Source of the DNA: Massilia sp. CFBP 13721
Lineage (GTDB): Bacteria; Pseudomonadota; Gammaproteobacteria; Burkholderiales; Burkholderiaceae_D
Length of the DNA: 57,528 nucleotides
Direction of reading: 5' to 3'
NCBI RefSeq assembly: GCF_014842025.1
Contig: NZ_JACYUY010000037.1
Location: 1 to 57,528 of the forward strand
Shown here: one piece after another, positions 7,366 through 17,882 of the stretch
Layout of the letters: every line of letters starts with the position of its first letter
How positions within the stretch are numbered: the first letter of the stretch is position 1
The notes under the pieces: model-generated
Databases searched by the model: none
Told to the model about the DNA's origin: nothing
Seen by the model: the letters and a program-made list of their open reading frames with translations, nothing else
Position numbers and translations under genes: made by a program

Positions 7366-10300
7366 TTAGTTCAGCAGTTCGGCGGTATGGGCGCCGCCTG
7401 CCGCAAGCTTGGCGGTCGCACCGGCGGTCGGCACCGGGTTGGTGGCGTCGACTTCCAGCAGCGTGGTCGAGAGCGGCGTGGTGCCGTTCAGGTACTGCAC
7501 CGCGCCCAGGTAGCGCTGGCCGGCGGTCAGGCCCGACCAGCTGGCGACTGCCGAGGCGGTGCCGCCGACAAACACGCTGGCCGGCAGGTTGACCTTCAGG
7601 TTGCCGCCGGTCTCGTCCTTGGCGACGACCCACGATGCCAGGGTGTAGGTCGAGCTGCCGCCGGTCGGGTTGTAGCCCGCGACGCAGACACGGTAGGTGC
7701 CGGCTGCCGGCGCCATCAGGGTGACCATCTCGTTCGAGGTGGCGGTGCCGCTGTAGCCGACTTGCGTACCGGCCGCGTTGAACACGAACAGGTCGAGGTC
7801 GTCAGGCTGGCCGGCCTTGAAACCGCTGGTGTCGATGTCGCGCAGCGAGAAGCGGGCCACCATGGTGTTGGCAGGGACCGTGAAGCTCGTTGCCGTCACG
7901 CCGGCCGAGCCGCCGTTCTTGCACTCGAGCGCGCCGCCGTCGGCCGCCAGGGTCTGGCGCACCGTCTGCTCGTTCAGGGTGGCGGGCTTCAGGCCGCCCT
8001 TGTTCGCGCCCAGCTTGCCGGTGAAGCCGGTGCCGACGGTGAACACGCTGTTGCCGCTGACTTCTTCGCTACGCAGGCTGGCCGCGCTGCTGAAGGCGGT
8101 CGGACGTGCGGTCAGCGGGCTGCGCACCACGTGGGTGCCGTCACGCCATTCCAGCGCGCCGAAGGCGTACTGGTCCATCGCCGCGGTGGTGCGGGTCAGG
8201 TTGACGGTGAAGGTGCCCTTGGCGCCTGGCGCCAGGTTCAGCGTGGCAGGGCTGACGGCGACCGTGAAGCCCGGCAGCGTCGCGGTGGCGTTGTAGGTCG
8301 AGGCCTTGTCGCTGACGTTGGTGACGGTACGCGTCATGGTCAGCTTGCCCAGCACCGCGCCGGCGGTCAGCGACGGCAGGTTCAGGTTGTAGGCCGGGAT
8401 GCTGCCGGTGCTTGCGCAGGTCGCCGCGGCCATGGCGTTGGCGCCGCACATGAAGCGGATGTAGTCGGTCGTGGTGACGTCGTACACCAGGCCTGGATCG
8501 GTGGCCTTGTTCGGCACCACGTGGCCGGCGCCCTGTGCCCATGGCAGCAGGCCGTTGGCGGCGCCCGGCTGGTTGTCGTTGATGGTGGTGGCGGCGGTGG
8601 TCATCAGGGCCGACTTGATGGCGGCAGGCGACCAGGTCGGGTGCAGCTGCTTGAGCAGTGCGCCGAGGCCGGCCACGTGCGGGCTCGACATCGAGGTGCC
8701 CTGGTAGAAGGCCCATGCCGCGCCCGGCACTTCGCTGCCGTTGGCGATCGCGTCGCGCTCGGCCTGGGTCTTGACCGGGGTGACGCCGGCCAGGATGTCC
8801 ACGCCAGGAGCGGTCAGGTCAGGCTTGAGGATGTTGTTGTAACCCTGGTTCGGGCCGCGCGACGAGAAGCTCGCCATCACTGGCGCCGGCGCCGAGCCCA
8901 CTTGCGGGGTCCAGGTCGAGATCGACACGGTCGCGCCCGGATTGGCTTGTACGTAGTTGCGCAGGGCGGTGCCGTCGGCCAGGCTGATGTGCACGGCTGG
9001 AACGGCATGCACTTCGGCGATCAGGGCGTTGGCGGTGTCGATCAGGACCATGCCGGCGCCGCGCACTTCGGCCACGGCGCGGCTCTTGTCGGTACGGGCG
9101 CTGTTGCCGCGTTCGCACAGGACGACCTTGCCGGCGACCAGGCTGGCATCCAGGGCGGCGGCGGCGCTGCCGCCGTAGGTGGTGCGGTCGGCGGCGGTGT
9201 AGCACAGGCGGCGTGCCAGCTGGTCGGCGGCGTTCAGCGAGGCGAACGGCACCAGGCCGGCGTCGCGTGCCGAAATCGCCGGGGTCAGCGGCAGGGCGGT
9301 CGTGTTCAGCGACGCGCCGACGTACTTGACGTTGGTGCCGGTGGTGGCGGTGGCGCCGTTCAGGCGGTTGTGGGTCGATGCGGCGACCGTGGTGACCCAT
9401 GGGCTCAGGTGGGCGACGGCGTTGGCCGGGCCCGAGTTGCCGGCCGACGCGGCGACGAACACGTTGGCGTCGGCGGCGCCGAAGAAGGCCATTTCGACCG
9501 GATCGGTGACGCTGGTCTGCGAGCCGCTGATCGAGAAGTTGATGACGTTCACGCCATCCTTGACTGCCTGGTCGATGGCGGCCACGCTGTCCGAGTTGTA
9601 GCAGCTGTTGCGGGTGCCGCTGCCGTCCGGATTGGTCGGGTCGATGAAGGTCCAGCAGACTTTATAGGCGGCGACGCGCGCATGCGGGGCGATGCCGCTG
9701 GCCTTGCCCATGGCGACGCCATTGACGGTGACGGCGACGCCGTTGTTGCCGCCGGCGGTGCTGGCGGTGTGGGTGCCGTGGCCGCCGTGGCCGCTAGGAC
9801 CGTCGACCGAGTCGCGTGGCGAGACGAAGTCGGACCAGTGCTGGACGCGCGCGCTGGCCTTGAAGCCGGTATTGAAGTAGCGCGCGCCGATCAGCTTGTT
9901 GTTGCAATGGTCGGCGGTGAAGCCTTCGCCGGTCTGGCAGATGCCTTTCCAGGTGGCTGGCACGGCGCCGAAGGCCTGGGTGGCGGCGCTGTCGAAGGTT
10001 GGCTCGCCATTGCCGTCGACGCGGTCGGCGAAGGCCTTGTTCTCGGGCCAGATGCCGCCGTCGACGATACCGATGATGACGCCGTCGCCGGCCTTGTCCT
10101 TGCCGCCCGGCTGCTGGTTCCACAGGCCTTCAGCCTTGTCGAGGCCGAGGAAGGTCGGGGTGTAGTTGGTGTCGAGCTGGCGCGCTTCGTCGGCGTCGAT
10201 CGCGGCCACGGCCGGATCGGCCTTCAGGGCCTTGACTTCGGCGTCGGTCAGCAGCGCGGCGAAGCCGTTGAGCACCACGTTGTACTTGTGGGTCAGCTGG

Positions 10301-10563
10301 GCCTGGCCCACGGCCGACAGCACGTTGTTCTGTTTTTGCTCCAGGTAGCCGATATAGGCTTGCACGTTGGCCGCGGTGACGTCGAGACGCTGGCCGGCGG
10401 CCGGTTTGGTCGCTGCCAGGCCGGCGACGCCGCCGGTGTAGGAAGCGACAGGCTTGTCGGCCAGTTGCACGATGTAGGAACGGCGCACTTCCTGGGCGGA
10501 AGCATTCAGTGCCATGCCGGCCACCAGGGTGAGCACGGCGAAAGAGACGGGACGCAGGTTCAT
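7366..10563 (-). CDS. Secreted S8 subtilase with I9 propeptide and PA-domain insert
   Basis: This is a 1065-residue secreted serine protease. The order is: signal peptide (1-23, ending ASAQ), an inhibitor-I9-type propeptide (about 28-128, RRSYIVQLADKP), then the peptidase S8 domain. The catalytic residues are Asp168 (IIGIVDGG), His262 (GHGTHTAST) and Ser624 (GTSMSSPHVAG), with the oxyanion Asn at 376 (ASAGNSGP). A PA domain is inserted between about 430 and 545 (VAGKVVLCERG...GAGMVLIDT). A fibronectin-III-like region follows (about 720-800) and then a C-terminal beta domain with DLDLFVFNAAGTQVGYSG and YRVCVAGYNPTGGSSTYTL, typical of pre-peptidase C-terminal domains. The layout resembles plant cucumisin-type subtilases, which have bacterial homologues. 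It lies 42 bases after a PEP-CTERM gene on the same strand. Confidence 0.92.
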   Translation of the reverse strand: MNLRPVSFAVLTLVAGMALNASAQEVRRSYIVQLADKPVASYTGGVAGLAATKPAAGQRLDVTAANVQAYIGYLEQKQNNVLSAVGQAQLTHKYNVVLNGFAALLTDAEVKALKADPAVAAIDADEARQLDTNYTPTFLGLDKAEGLWNQQPGGKDKAGDGVIIGIVDGGIWPENKAFADRVDGNGEPTFDSAATQAFGAVPATWKGICQTGEGFTADHCNNKLIGARYFNTGFKASARVQHWSDFVSPRDSVDGPSGHGGHGTHTASTAGGNNGVAVTVNGVAMGKASGIAPHARVAAYKVCWTFIDPTNPDGSGTRNSCYNSDSVAAIDQAVKDGVNVINFSISGSQTSVTDPVEMAFFGAADANVFVAASAGNSGPANAVAHLSPWVTTVAASTHNRLNGATATTGTNVKYVGASLNTTALPLTPAISARDAGLVPFASLNAADQLARRLCYTAADRTTYGGSAAAALDASLVAGKVVLCERGNSARTDKSRAVAEVRGAGMVLIDTANALIAEVHAVPAVHISLADGTALRNYVQANPGATVSISTWTPQVGSAPAPVMASFSSRGPNQGYNNILKPDLTAPGVDILAGVTPVKTQAERDAIANGSEVPGAAWAFYQGTSMSSPHVAGLGALLKQLHPTWSPAAIKSALMTTAATTINDNQPGAANGLLPWAQGAGHVVPNKATDPGLVYDVTTTDYIRFMCGANAMAAATCASTGSIPAYNLNLPSLTAGAVLGKLTMTRTVTNVSDKASTYNATATLPGFTVAVSPATLNLAPGAKGTFTVNLTRTTAAMDQYAFGALEWRDGTHVVRSPLTARPTAFSSAASLRSEEVSGNSVFTVGTGFTGKLGANKGGLKPATLNEQTVRQTLAADGGALECKNGGSAGVTATSFTVPANTMVARFSLRDIDTSGFKAGQPDDLDLFVFNAAGTQVGYSGTATSNEMVTLMAPAAGTYRVCVAGYNPTGGSSTYTLASWVVAKDETGGNLKVNLPASVFVGGTASAVASWSGLTAGQRYLGAVQYLNGTTPLSTTLLEVDATNPVPTAGATAKLAAGGAHTAELLN

Positions 10564-10605
10564 TTATTCAAATCCTTGTTCTGTGAAGGTAGCTGCTGGT
10601 GCTGC

Positions 10606-11406
10606 TTATTTGCCGCTGCGGCGGCGCACGGTAGTGCTCAGGCCGGCCAGGCCGAGCAGCATCAGGGCAATCGAGGTCGGTTCCGGCACCACGCCCAGAT
10701 CCAGGTTGTCGAGGGCGAACTGGGCCTGGTTCATGGTGAACTCGCGGTCCGCGTTGCAGGCGCCGGTATCGTCGAACATGCAGGCGCTGATGGCCAGGCT
10801 GGTCAGCGTGGTGTTGCGGAAGGTCGGGTCGATCATGAACTGGTCGAAGGTGAAGGCGCCCGCCGCGTTCTGGCCCGGGAAATTGCTTGCCGTGCTGATG
10901 GTGCCGCCGGTGGCGGTGGTGCCGGTCAGGACCAGTTGGCCATAGCTGCCGTTCGGCAGGCCGCCGACCGGTCCAACGAAGGCGTAGTCCAGGCCGCCGA
11001 TGCGGAAGCCCGCGGCGCCGGCAAAGCTCAGGTTCAGCACGCCGTCATTGAGGCCGGCGAAATAAGTGCTGCCGTTGCCGACGGGGCAAGAGGTGATGAA
11101 GCAGGCGAAAGCGTTGTTCGAATCGACCAGGGCGCCGACCAGGCCGACGTCGCCGGCATCGGCGGTCGCGCTGTTGAGCACGCGCATGGTGAAGCCGGCT
11201 TCGGTGAATGCGTCGCCGGTGTTATAGGCGGTGTCGCCGCTGTTCAGTTGCGGGGTGACGACGTTCTGGACGTTGTCGAAGGTGACCACGGCGGCACTGG
11301 CCGGGGCGGCGATGGCGCCAAGGGCGCCGATGAGCGAAGCGCACAGCAATTTTTTCAAAACACCAGGGGTACCAGTGTTTGCAGCGGAGTTCATTGGGTA
11401 AGTCAT
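10606..11406 (-). CDS. PEP-CTERM sorting domain-containing exported protein
   Basis: The protein has 266 residues. I chose the ATG at 11406 because AAGGTAGA lies about 10 bases upstream; the next ATG (11394) is poorly spaced. The signal peptide is LLCASLIGALGAIAAPASA. The body is beta-rich with paired cysteines (FACFITSC, ISACMFDDTGAC) and a LNLSFAGAAGFRIGGLDY segment common in PEP-CTERM lectin-like proteins. The C-terminus is VPEPTSIALMLLGLAGLSTT followed by VRRRSGK, a canonical sorting signal. It is the first gene of a two-gene transcript with the subtilase. The protease may act on it or share its destination, but that is inference. Confidence 0.85.
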   Translation of the reverse strand: MTYPMNSAANTGTPGVLKKLLCASLIGALGAIAAPASAAVVTFDNVQNVVTPQLNSGDTAYNTGDAFTEAGFTMRVLNSATADAGDVGLVGALVDSNNAFACFITSCPVGNGSTYFAGLNDGVLNLSFAGAAGFRIGGLDYAFVGPVGGLPNGSYGQLVLTGTTATGGTISTASNFPGQNAAGAFTFDQFMIDPTFRNTTLTSLAISACMFDDTGACNADREFTMNQAQFALDNLDLGVVPEPTSIALMLLGLAGLSTTVRRRSGK

Positions 11407-11920
11407 CAGTCGGTCTACCTTATCGTTAAATTTTTGTGGCTTGATTGTTACTGTGCTTCTTGCTCATTGTTCACCCCACAGGATGGCTGCTGGGTTGTCG
11501 ATGAATATATCAAGGGCAACAAGTTACATGTAAAAAATTGTAACGTGGAAAATACATATTTTCAGGGGGTTCTCCATATAAAATTCTGTTTCTCCTAGTA
11601 AAACTGGACCGACCAATTTTTTGGCGGAGATGTTCAAAATTTGCGACACGCTTGCGTTACATCAATTTTTAAAATTCCTTTTGTGCAAATAAAGATGCCT
11701 CATGGAATTAAAACATTGGTACTGATTCGGACATGGAAACCGTTGCAAAAATCGTGACGTGCAAGGAGGCGACGCTGTAACAAAGAAAAGTTGTCTTTCG
11801 AGATATCAGCGTGGTAGCCTTGCACGCCGCATCCGTTGTGTGCCGGACAGCAAGTCCTGCATCAGTGAGATGGCGGCAGCCGTGCGGTGTTGTTTGTGGA
11901 GCAATCGAGGAGTCAGTCGG
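11407..11920. promoter_or_regulatory. AT-rich divergent intergenic region with palindromic sites
   Basis: About 510 bases separate the leftward PEP-CTERM/subtilase pair from the rightward secretion operon. It is much more AT-rich than its surroundings. It contains a perfect palindrome TTACATGTAA (11524-11533), itself inside a GTTACA...TGTAAC inverted repeat (11523-11544). An inverted repeat GAAAATACATATTTTC follows (11548-11563). These look like operators for the leftward genes. I saw no convincing gene; the open frames here lack codon bias and ribosome sites. Confidence 0.4.
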
Positions 11921-12364
11921 ATGTGTGCAGCAATGAAACAAGGCCGGACCTTGCGCCGGAATGACAGCGGCTTCACGCTGCTCGAGTTACTGGTAGTGAT
12001 CGTGATCATCGGCTTGCTGGCCGCTTACGTCGGCCCGAAATATTTCAGCCAGCTCGGCAAGTCCCAGGTGACCATCGCCAAGGCCCAGATCGAGGCATTC
12101 GAAAAGTCGCTCGATACCTATCGGCTCGACGTCGGCCGCTATCCAACCGCCGAGGAAGGCCTGGCCGCCCTGATGAGCGCGCCGCCTGCGGTGGCGCCGA
12201 AGTGGAACGGCCCCTACCTGAAGAAGGGCATTCCGCCGGATCCGTGGGGCCATCCTTACCTGTACCGTTCGCCGGGCAGCAAGGGCGAGTACGAAATCGT
12301 GTCGACCGGACGCGACGGCCAGCCTGGCGGCACCGGCGAAGACGCCGACGTCAGCTCGCAGTAA
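11921..12364 (+). CDS. gspG: Type II secretion major pseudopilin GspG
   Basis: The protein has 147 residues from ATG 11921, which has a GAGGAG-like site about 9 bases upstream; ATG 11933 is an alternative. The prepilin leader ends RRNDSG and is followed by FTLLELLVVIVIIGLLAAYVGP, with Glu at mature position 5. The body has the GspG signatures DVGRYPTAEEGLAALMSAP, WNGPYLKKGIPPDPWGHPYLY and GEYEIVSTGRDGQPGGTGEDAD; the last is the calcium-binding loop region. It is the first gene of the secretion operon. A prepilin peptidase encoded elsewhere must process it. Confidence 0.93.
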   Translation: MCAAMKQGRTLRRNDSGFTLLELLVVIVIIGLLAAYVGPKYFSQLGKSQVTIAKAQIEAFEKSLDTYRLDVGRYPTAEEGLAALMSAPPAVAPKWNGPYLKKGIPPDPWGHPYLYRSPGSKGEYEIVSTGRDGQPGGTGEDADVSSQ

Positions 12365-12431
12365 AACTGTGTAGCAAACCGCACCCTCAGTTACCCCACG
12401 CTCATACCCACGTCCACCGAAAGCGGTTTCC

Positions 12432-13619
12432 ATGCAGTTTGTCGTCCGCACCCTTGCGCCTGACATGTCGATCGCGAGCGAGGTCATCGACGCGCCCGAC
12501 GAGGCCGACGCGCGCCGCCAGTGCGAGTCGCGCGGCCTGTACATCAGCGCGGTCGAACCGGTCGGCCGCGGCCTCGGCAGCCGCAAGAGCAAGCGCCACC
12601 TGTCGCTGGTCCTGTTCAGCCAGGAATTGCTGGCGCTGCTGTCGGCCGGCCTCGGCATCGTCGAAGGGCTCGAGGCGCTGCTGGAAAAGGAAACCAATCC
12701 CGGCACGCGCGGCGTGCTCGAGCGCCTGCTGGGCGGCCTGCGCGAGGGCAAGCGCTTCTCCAAAGTGCTGGCCGAGCAGCCCGACCTGTTCCCGCCGCTG
12801 TACGTCGGCATCGTGCGCGCCGCCGAAGGCACCAGCGACCTGCCGCGCTCGCTCGCCCGCTTCATCGATTACCAGCAGCGCATCGATGTTGTGCGCGCCA
12901 AACTGGTCAGCGCGGCGATCTATCCAGTGATTCTCTTGATGGTCGGCGGCGGCGTCAGCGCCTTTTTGATCGGCTACGTGGTGCCGCGCTTCGCCGAGGT
13001 ATACCAGGGCGCCGGGCGCGACCTGCCGTGGATGTCGAAGATGCTGCTCGGCTGGGGACAGTTCGCCGCCAGCCATGGCGCCTTGCTGGCCAGCGGCGCG
13101 GGCGCCGTGCTGGCCGCCATCGTGCTCGGCCTGCGCCACCTGGCAAAAAGCGGCGCGCTGGCGCGCCTGGTCGAGCGCCTGCCCGGCATCGGCGAGCGTG
13201 TGCGCATCTACGAACTCTCGCGCCTCTACCTGACCCTCGGCATGCTGAGCGAAGGCGGCATCGTCATCGTGCAAGCCATCGAAACCGTGCAGGGCATGGT
13301 CTCGCCGGCCGTGCGCGCCCGGCTGGCGCAGGCGCGCGCCGTGATCGAAGCCGGCCAGCCGCTGTCGACCGCCTTCGAGGCGCACGGCCTGACTACCCCG
13401 ATTTCGCTGCGCATGCTGCGCGTGGGCGAACGCACCGGCGACATGGGACCGATGCTGACCCAGTCCGCCGCCTTCTACGACGGCGAGATCAGCCGCTGGA
13501 TCGACCGTTTTACCCGTACCTTCGAGCCGCTCCTGATGGCGGCCATCGGCCTGATCGTGGGCGCCATCGTGGTCCTGCTGTACATGCCGATCTTTGACCT
13601 TGCCGGAGACATGTCCTGA
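12432..13619 (+). CDS. gspF: Type II secretion inner-membrane platform protein GspF
   Basis: The protein has 395 residues, close to the usual 400. It carries two T2SSF domains: SLVLFSQELLALLSAGLGIVEGLEALL (about 60) and YELSRLYLTLGMLSEGGIVIVQAIE (about 260). Transmembrane segments lie near 160-185, 212-235 and 368-390 (the C-terminal one ends LLYMPIFDLAGDMS). The platform protein couples the GspE ATPase to pseudopilus assembly. It follows gspG by 67 bases. Its stop region overlaps the likely upstream start of gspE. Confidence 0.92.
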   Translation: MQFVVRTLAPDMSIASEVIDAPDEADARRQCESRGLYISAVEPVGRGLGSRKSKRHLSLVLFSQELLALLSAGLGIVEGLEALLEKETNPGTRGVLERLLGGLREGKRFSKVLAEQPDLFPPLYVGIVRAAEGTSDLPRSLARFIDYQQRIDVVRAKLVSAAIYPVILLMVGGGVSAFLIGYVVPRFAEVYQGAGRDLPWMSKMLLGWGQFAASHGALLASGAGAVLAAIVLGLRHLAKSGALARLVERLPGIGERVRIYELSRLYLTLGMLSEGGIVIVQAIETVQGMVSPAVRARLAQARAVIEAGQPLSTAFEAHGLTTPISLRMLRVGERTGDMGPMLTQSAAFYDGEISRWIDRFTRTFEPLLMAAIGLIVGAIVVLLYMPIFDLAGDMS

Positions 13620-13678
13620 ACGCGCCCCTGCCTGATTCGTCCATCGAGGACTCGCCCCAGGCCACCATCGACGCCGGC

Positions 13679-15329
<1,651 letters not shown>

Positions 15330-15337
<8 letters not shown>

Positions 15338-16163
15338 ACGCTTTACTCAGACGCTGCGCATCGGCGTGGCCGCCGACAGCCTGGCGCTGATCCAGGCCAG
15401 CAGTGGCTTGACGCGCCGTCCGGCCCTGCGCCTGCTGGGCGAGACCCGCTTCGACCCGGCCGAGGGCAGTGCCGGCCTGGGCAACGGCCTGCGCCGCCTG
15501 CTGGCCGACGGGTCCCCGTCCACCCTCGCGGCCGGCCGCACGGCGACGATCGTGCTGGCCGACGACTGGGCGCGCCTGTGGCAAGTGGCGCCACCAGGCA
15601 GCGCCAGCCGCATGGCCGACCTCGAGGCGGCCGCCGCGCTGCGCTTTCAATCCCTGTTCGGCGCGCCGGCGGCCGGCTGGCGCATCAGCGCCGACTGGGA
15701 TGCCGACCGCGCCTTCCTGGCCGCGGCGCTGCCGGCGCCGCTGCTGGCAGGTCTGCAGCAGTTCGCGATCGAGGAGCGCGTCCACCTGGTCGGCATCGTG
15801 CCGCAATTCGTCGCCGCCCTGAACGGCTGGCGCAAGCTGCGCCGCGCGGGCGCCTGGTTTGGTGTAGTACATGGCATGGTGCATGGCGCGGTGCTGACGC
15901 TGGCCGTGTTCGACAAGGGCGCATTCATCGCCGTGCGCACGGCGCTGGTGCCGCCCGGCGCCGACGGCGCCTGGTTCGCGGCCCACATCGCACGCGAAGC
16001 CCTGCTGACCGGGGCGGACGCACCAGGCCTGGTGCAGGTCTGCGGCGCCGCGCCGCGTGCCTGGGCCGCACCAAGCTGCATGCTGCTGGGGGGCGAGCCC
16101 GGGTCTGAGTGGGCCGAATGGTCCGATGCTGCGCGCCTGGCGGCCAGCGGGAGCGGAATATGA
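15330..16163 (+). CDS. PilM/GspL-cytoplasmic-like secretion assembly protein
   Basis: The protein has 277 residues and no obvious membrane segment. Position rather than motif suggests the role: it lies directly after the ATPase gene and before PilN-, PilO- and PilP-like genes, as PilM does in type IV pilus operons. It begins TLRIGVAADSLALIQASSG, compatible with the start of an actin-like fold, and has an ALRFQSLFG segment near 107. PilM (or the cytoplasmic domain of GspL) links the ATPase to the inner-membrane complex. Sequence support for the family is weak. It overlaps gspE by 8 bases and the next gene by ATGA, implying translational coupling. Confidence 0.6.
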
Positions 16164-16717
16164 AAAAAGTACGGATCGATTTCGCGGCGCCGAGCCTGCG
16201 CCGCACGCTGTTCCACACGCCGCGCCTGGCCTGGCTGCTGCTGGGTGCGGGCCTGTGCCTGAGCATCCCGGCGGCGTACCACGCCAACGCTTACCTGCTT
16301 GAGGAACGCGCCTTCGAGGCCGAGCTGGCCGCGCACAGCGCACGCATTGCACAAGTGCGGGCGCCGTCGGCATTGCAGCTGGCCGCCGCCCGCGCGCCGG
16401 TGGCCAGCGAGGCGCAGGCCGCGGCCATCAATGCCGCGATCCTGCAACTGAACCTGCCGTGGGGCGGCCTGCATGATGCGATCCGGGCGGCCACGCCGGC
16501 TTCGGTGGCGCTGCTGGCCGTCGAGCCGGACGCCAAGCGGCGCGTGCTGCGCATCACCGCCGAAGCGCGCAACAGCGACGACATGCTGGCCTATGTCGAA
16601 CGCGTGGCCGACCAGGAATGGTTTGCCGGCGTGGCCCTGACGCGCCACGAAATCAACGAACAGGACCCGAATCGGCCCATTCGCTTCCAGTTCGACGCCC
16701 AATGGAGGTCGCCATGA
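16160..16717 (+). CDS. PilN-like secretion assembly protein
   Basis: The protein has 185 residues from ATG 16160, which overlaps the previous stop (ATGA). One N-terminal membrane segment (LAWLLLGAGLCLSIPAAYHA, about 21-40) is followed by a periplasmic helix and a small alpha/beta domain ending in FQFDAQW. This is the topology and size of PilN or the C-terminal half of GspL. The segment NLPWGGLHDAIRAATPASVALLAVEPD resembles the PilN core. Together with the PilM-like neighbour it would form a split GspL. The next gene overlaps it by ATGA. Confidence 0.65.
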   Translation: MKKVRIDFAAPSLRRTLFHTPRLAWLLLGAGLCLSIPAAYHANAYLLEERAFEAELAAHSARIAQVRAPSALQLAAARAPVASEAQAAAINAAILQLNLPWGGLHDAIRAATPASVALLAVEPDAKRRVLRITAEARNSDDMLAYVERVADQEWFAGVALTRHEINEQDPNRPIRFQFDAQWRSP

Positions 16718-17292
16718 AGCGCAACGCTTTCGCCGCCGTCTGGCTGCGCCTGCGCATCGCGCTGGCGGCGGCCAATCCGGTCGCCCTCGGCGCCCTGGTG
16801 CTGTGCATCGGCGCGGCCGCGGCGCTGGCCTGGCTGCTGCCGGCGCGCGAACTGGTCGAGGAAAGCCGCGTGCTGGCACGGCGCCAGGCGGCGCTGCCGG
16901 CGGCACAGGCGGCCGCACCGGTGCAGGTGGAACCGGCCACCGACGAATATCACCTGGCGCTGTTCAATGCGGCGCTGGGCGACCGGCGCCATGCCGAGCG
17001 GCAGGTGAAGACCCTGTTCGCGCTGGCCGCGAAATCGGGCCTGGTGCTGCGCCAGGGCGAGTACAAGGCTGCTTTCGAGCGCAACGCGCGCCTGCATACC
17101 TACCAGGTGACCTTGCCGGTAAAGGGCAGCTACAACGCCATCTGGCAATTCGCGCTGGGCGCGTTGCGCGCGATTCCGTTCGCGGCGCTCGACGAGATCA
17201 GCTTCAAGCGCGATGCGATCGGCGAGACCGAGGTGGAAGCGCGCCTGCGCATCACCCTGTACCTGCTCGACCGTCCGGGGGAGGGCTCATGA
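16714..17292 (+). CDS. PilO/GspM-like secretion assembly protein
   Basis: The protein has 192 residues from ATG 16714, in an ATGA overlap with the preceding gene. It has a short cytoplasmic N-terminus, one membrane helix (VALGALVLCIGAAAALAWLLPA, about 22-43), a charged coiled segment, and a periplasmic ferredoxin-like domain (YQVTLPVKGSYNAIWQFALGALRAIPFAALDEISF). This matches PilO or GspM, which pair with PilN or GspL in the inner-membrane complex. The chain ends ARLRITLYLLDRPGEGS. Assignment rests on topology, size and neighbours. Confidence 0.65.
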   Translation: MKRNAFAAVWLRLRIALAAANPVALGALVLCIGAAAALAWLLPARELVEESRVLARRQAALPAAQAAAPVQVEPATDEYHLALFNAALGDRRHAERQVKTLFALAAKSGLVLRQGEYKAAFERNARLHTYQVTLPVKGSYNAIWQFALGALRAIPFAALDEISFKRDAIGETEVEARLRITLYLLDRPGEGS

Positions 17293-17882
17293 AGACGCGC
17301 CACATGCTCATGGGCGCCGCCCTGGTGGGCGCGGCCGCGCTGGTCGCCTTTGGCGACAACAGCCCGGAGGGCGAGGTGGCCGAGCCGGTGGCGCGCGCCG
17401 GGGCGGCTGTACCTGCAAACGTACCAGTGGTCGATACGCAGCTGGCCGCACGGGCACAAGCTCCGGCCGTACTGCCGCCGGCGGCGCCCGAACCGGTGCG
17501 CACGCAGGCATCCGGCGCCAAGGCGGCGCCGCACATCCTGCGCCTGCTGCCGCGCCAGGCGCTGGTGGGGCAGGGCGATGGCGGCGACGTTTTCGCCACG
17601 CGCGACTGGACCCCGCCGCCGCCACCGCCGCCGCCTCAGCAGGCCGCGCCGCCGCCACCGCCGCCGAGTGCGCCGCCGCTGCCGTTCACGCTGCTCGGCA
17701 AGGCGCTCGAGAACGGCGCCTGGGAAGTCTACCTGGCGCGCGCCGGCAAGACCTATGTCGTGAAACCGAAAACCGTCATCGACGGCACTTACCGGGTCGA
17801 CGCGATTGCGCCGCCCTTCCTGACCCTTACCTATCTGCCCTTGAACCAGGTTCAACAGCTTAATATTGGAGCATTCGACTGA
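17289..17882 (+). CDS. PilP/GspC-like secretion protein with proline-rich linker
   Basis: The protein has 197 residues from ATG 17289, overlapping the previous gene by ATGA. The N-terminal hydrophobic segment (MLMGAALVGAAALVAF) is a signal anchor. A long Ala/Pro linker includes two proline runs (109-116 and 121-126). A C-terminal domain (about 132-197: PFTLLGKALENGAWEVYLARAGKTY...LTLTYLPLNQVQQL) resembles the homology region of PilP/GspC that contacts the secretin N domains. The linker would let it span the periplasm. Its stop overlaps the secretin start (TGATG). Confidence 0.65.
   Translation: MKTRHMLMGAALVGAAALVAFGDNSPEGEVAEPVARAGAAVPANVPVVDTQLAARAQAPAVLPPAAPEPVRTQASGAKAAPHILRLLPRQALVGQGDGGDVFATRDWTPPPPPPPPQQAAPPPPPPSAPPLPFTLLGKALENGAWEVYLARAGKTYVVKPKTVIDGTYRVDAIAPPFLTLTYLPLNQVQQLNIGAFD

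Noticed and set aside
7387..11598. 1403-codon open frame on the plus strand opposite the subtilase and PEP-CTERM genes
   Set aside because: It mirrors high-GC codons of the real genes; composition is Gly/Arg/Val/His-rich without domains, and the opposite strand has clear catalytic motifs.
11708..11941. 77-codon minus-strand frame across the gspG start
   Set aside because: The codon usage is unlike neighbours, it has no ribosome site, and it crosses the likely gspG start.
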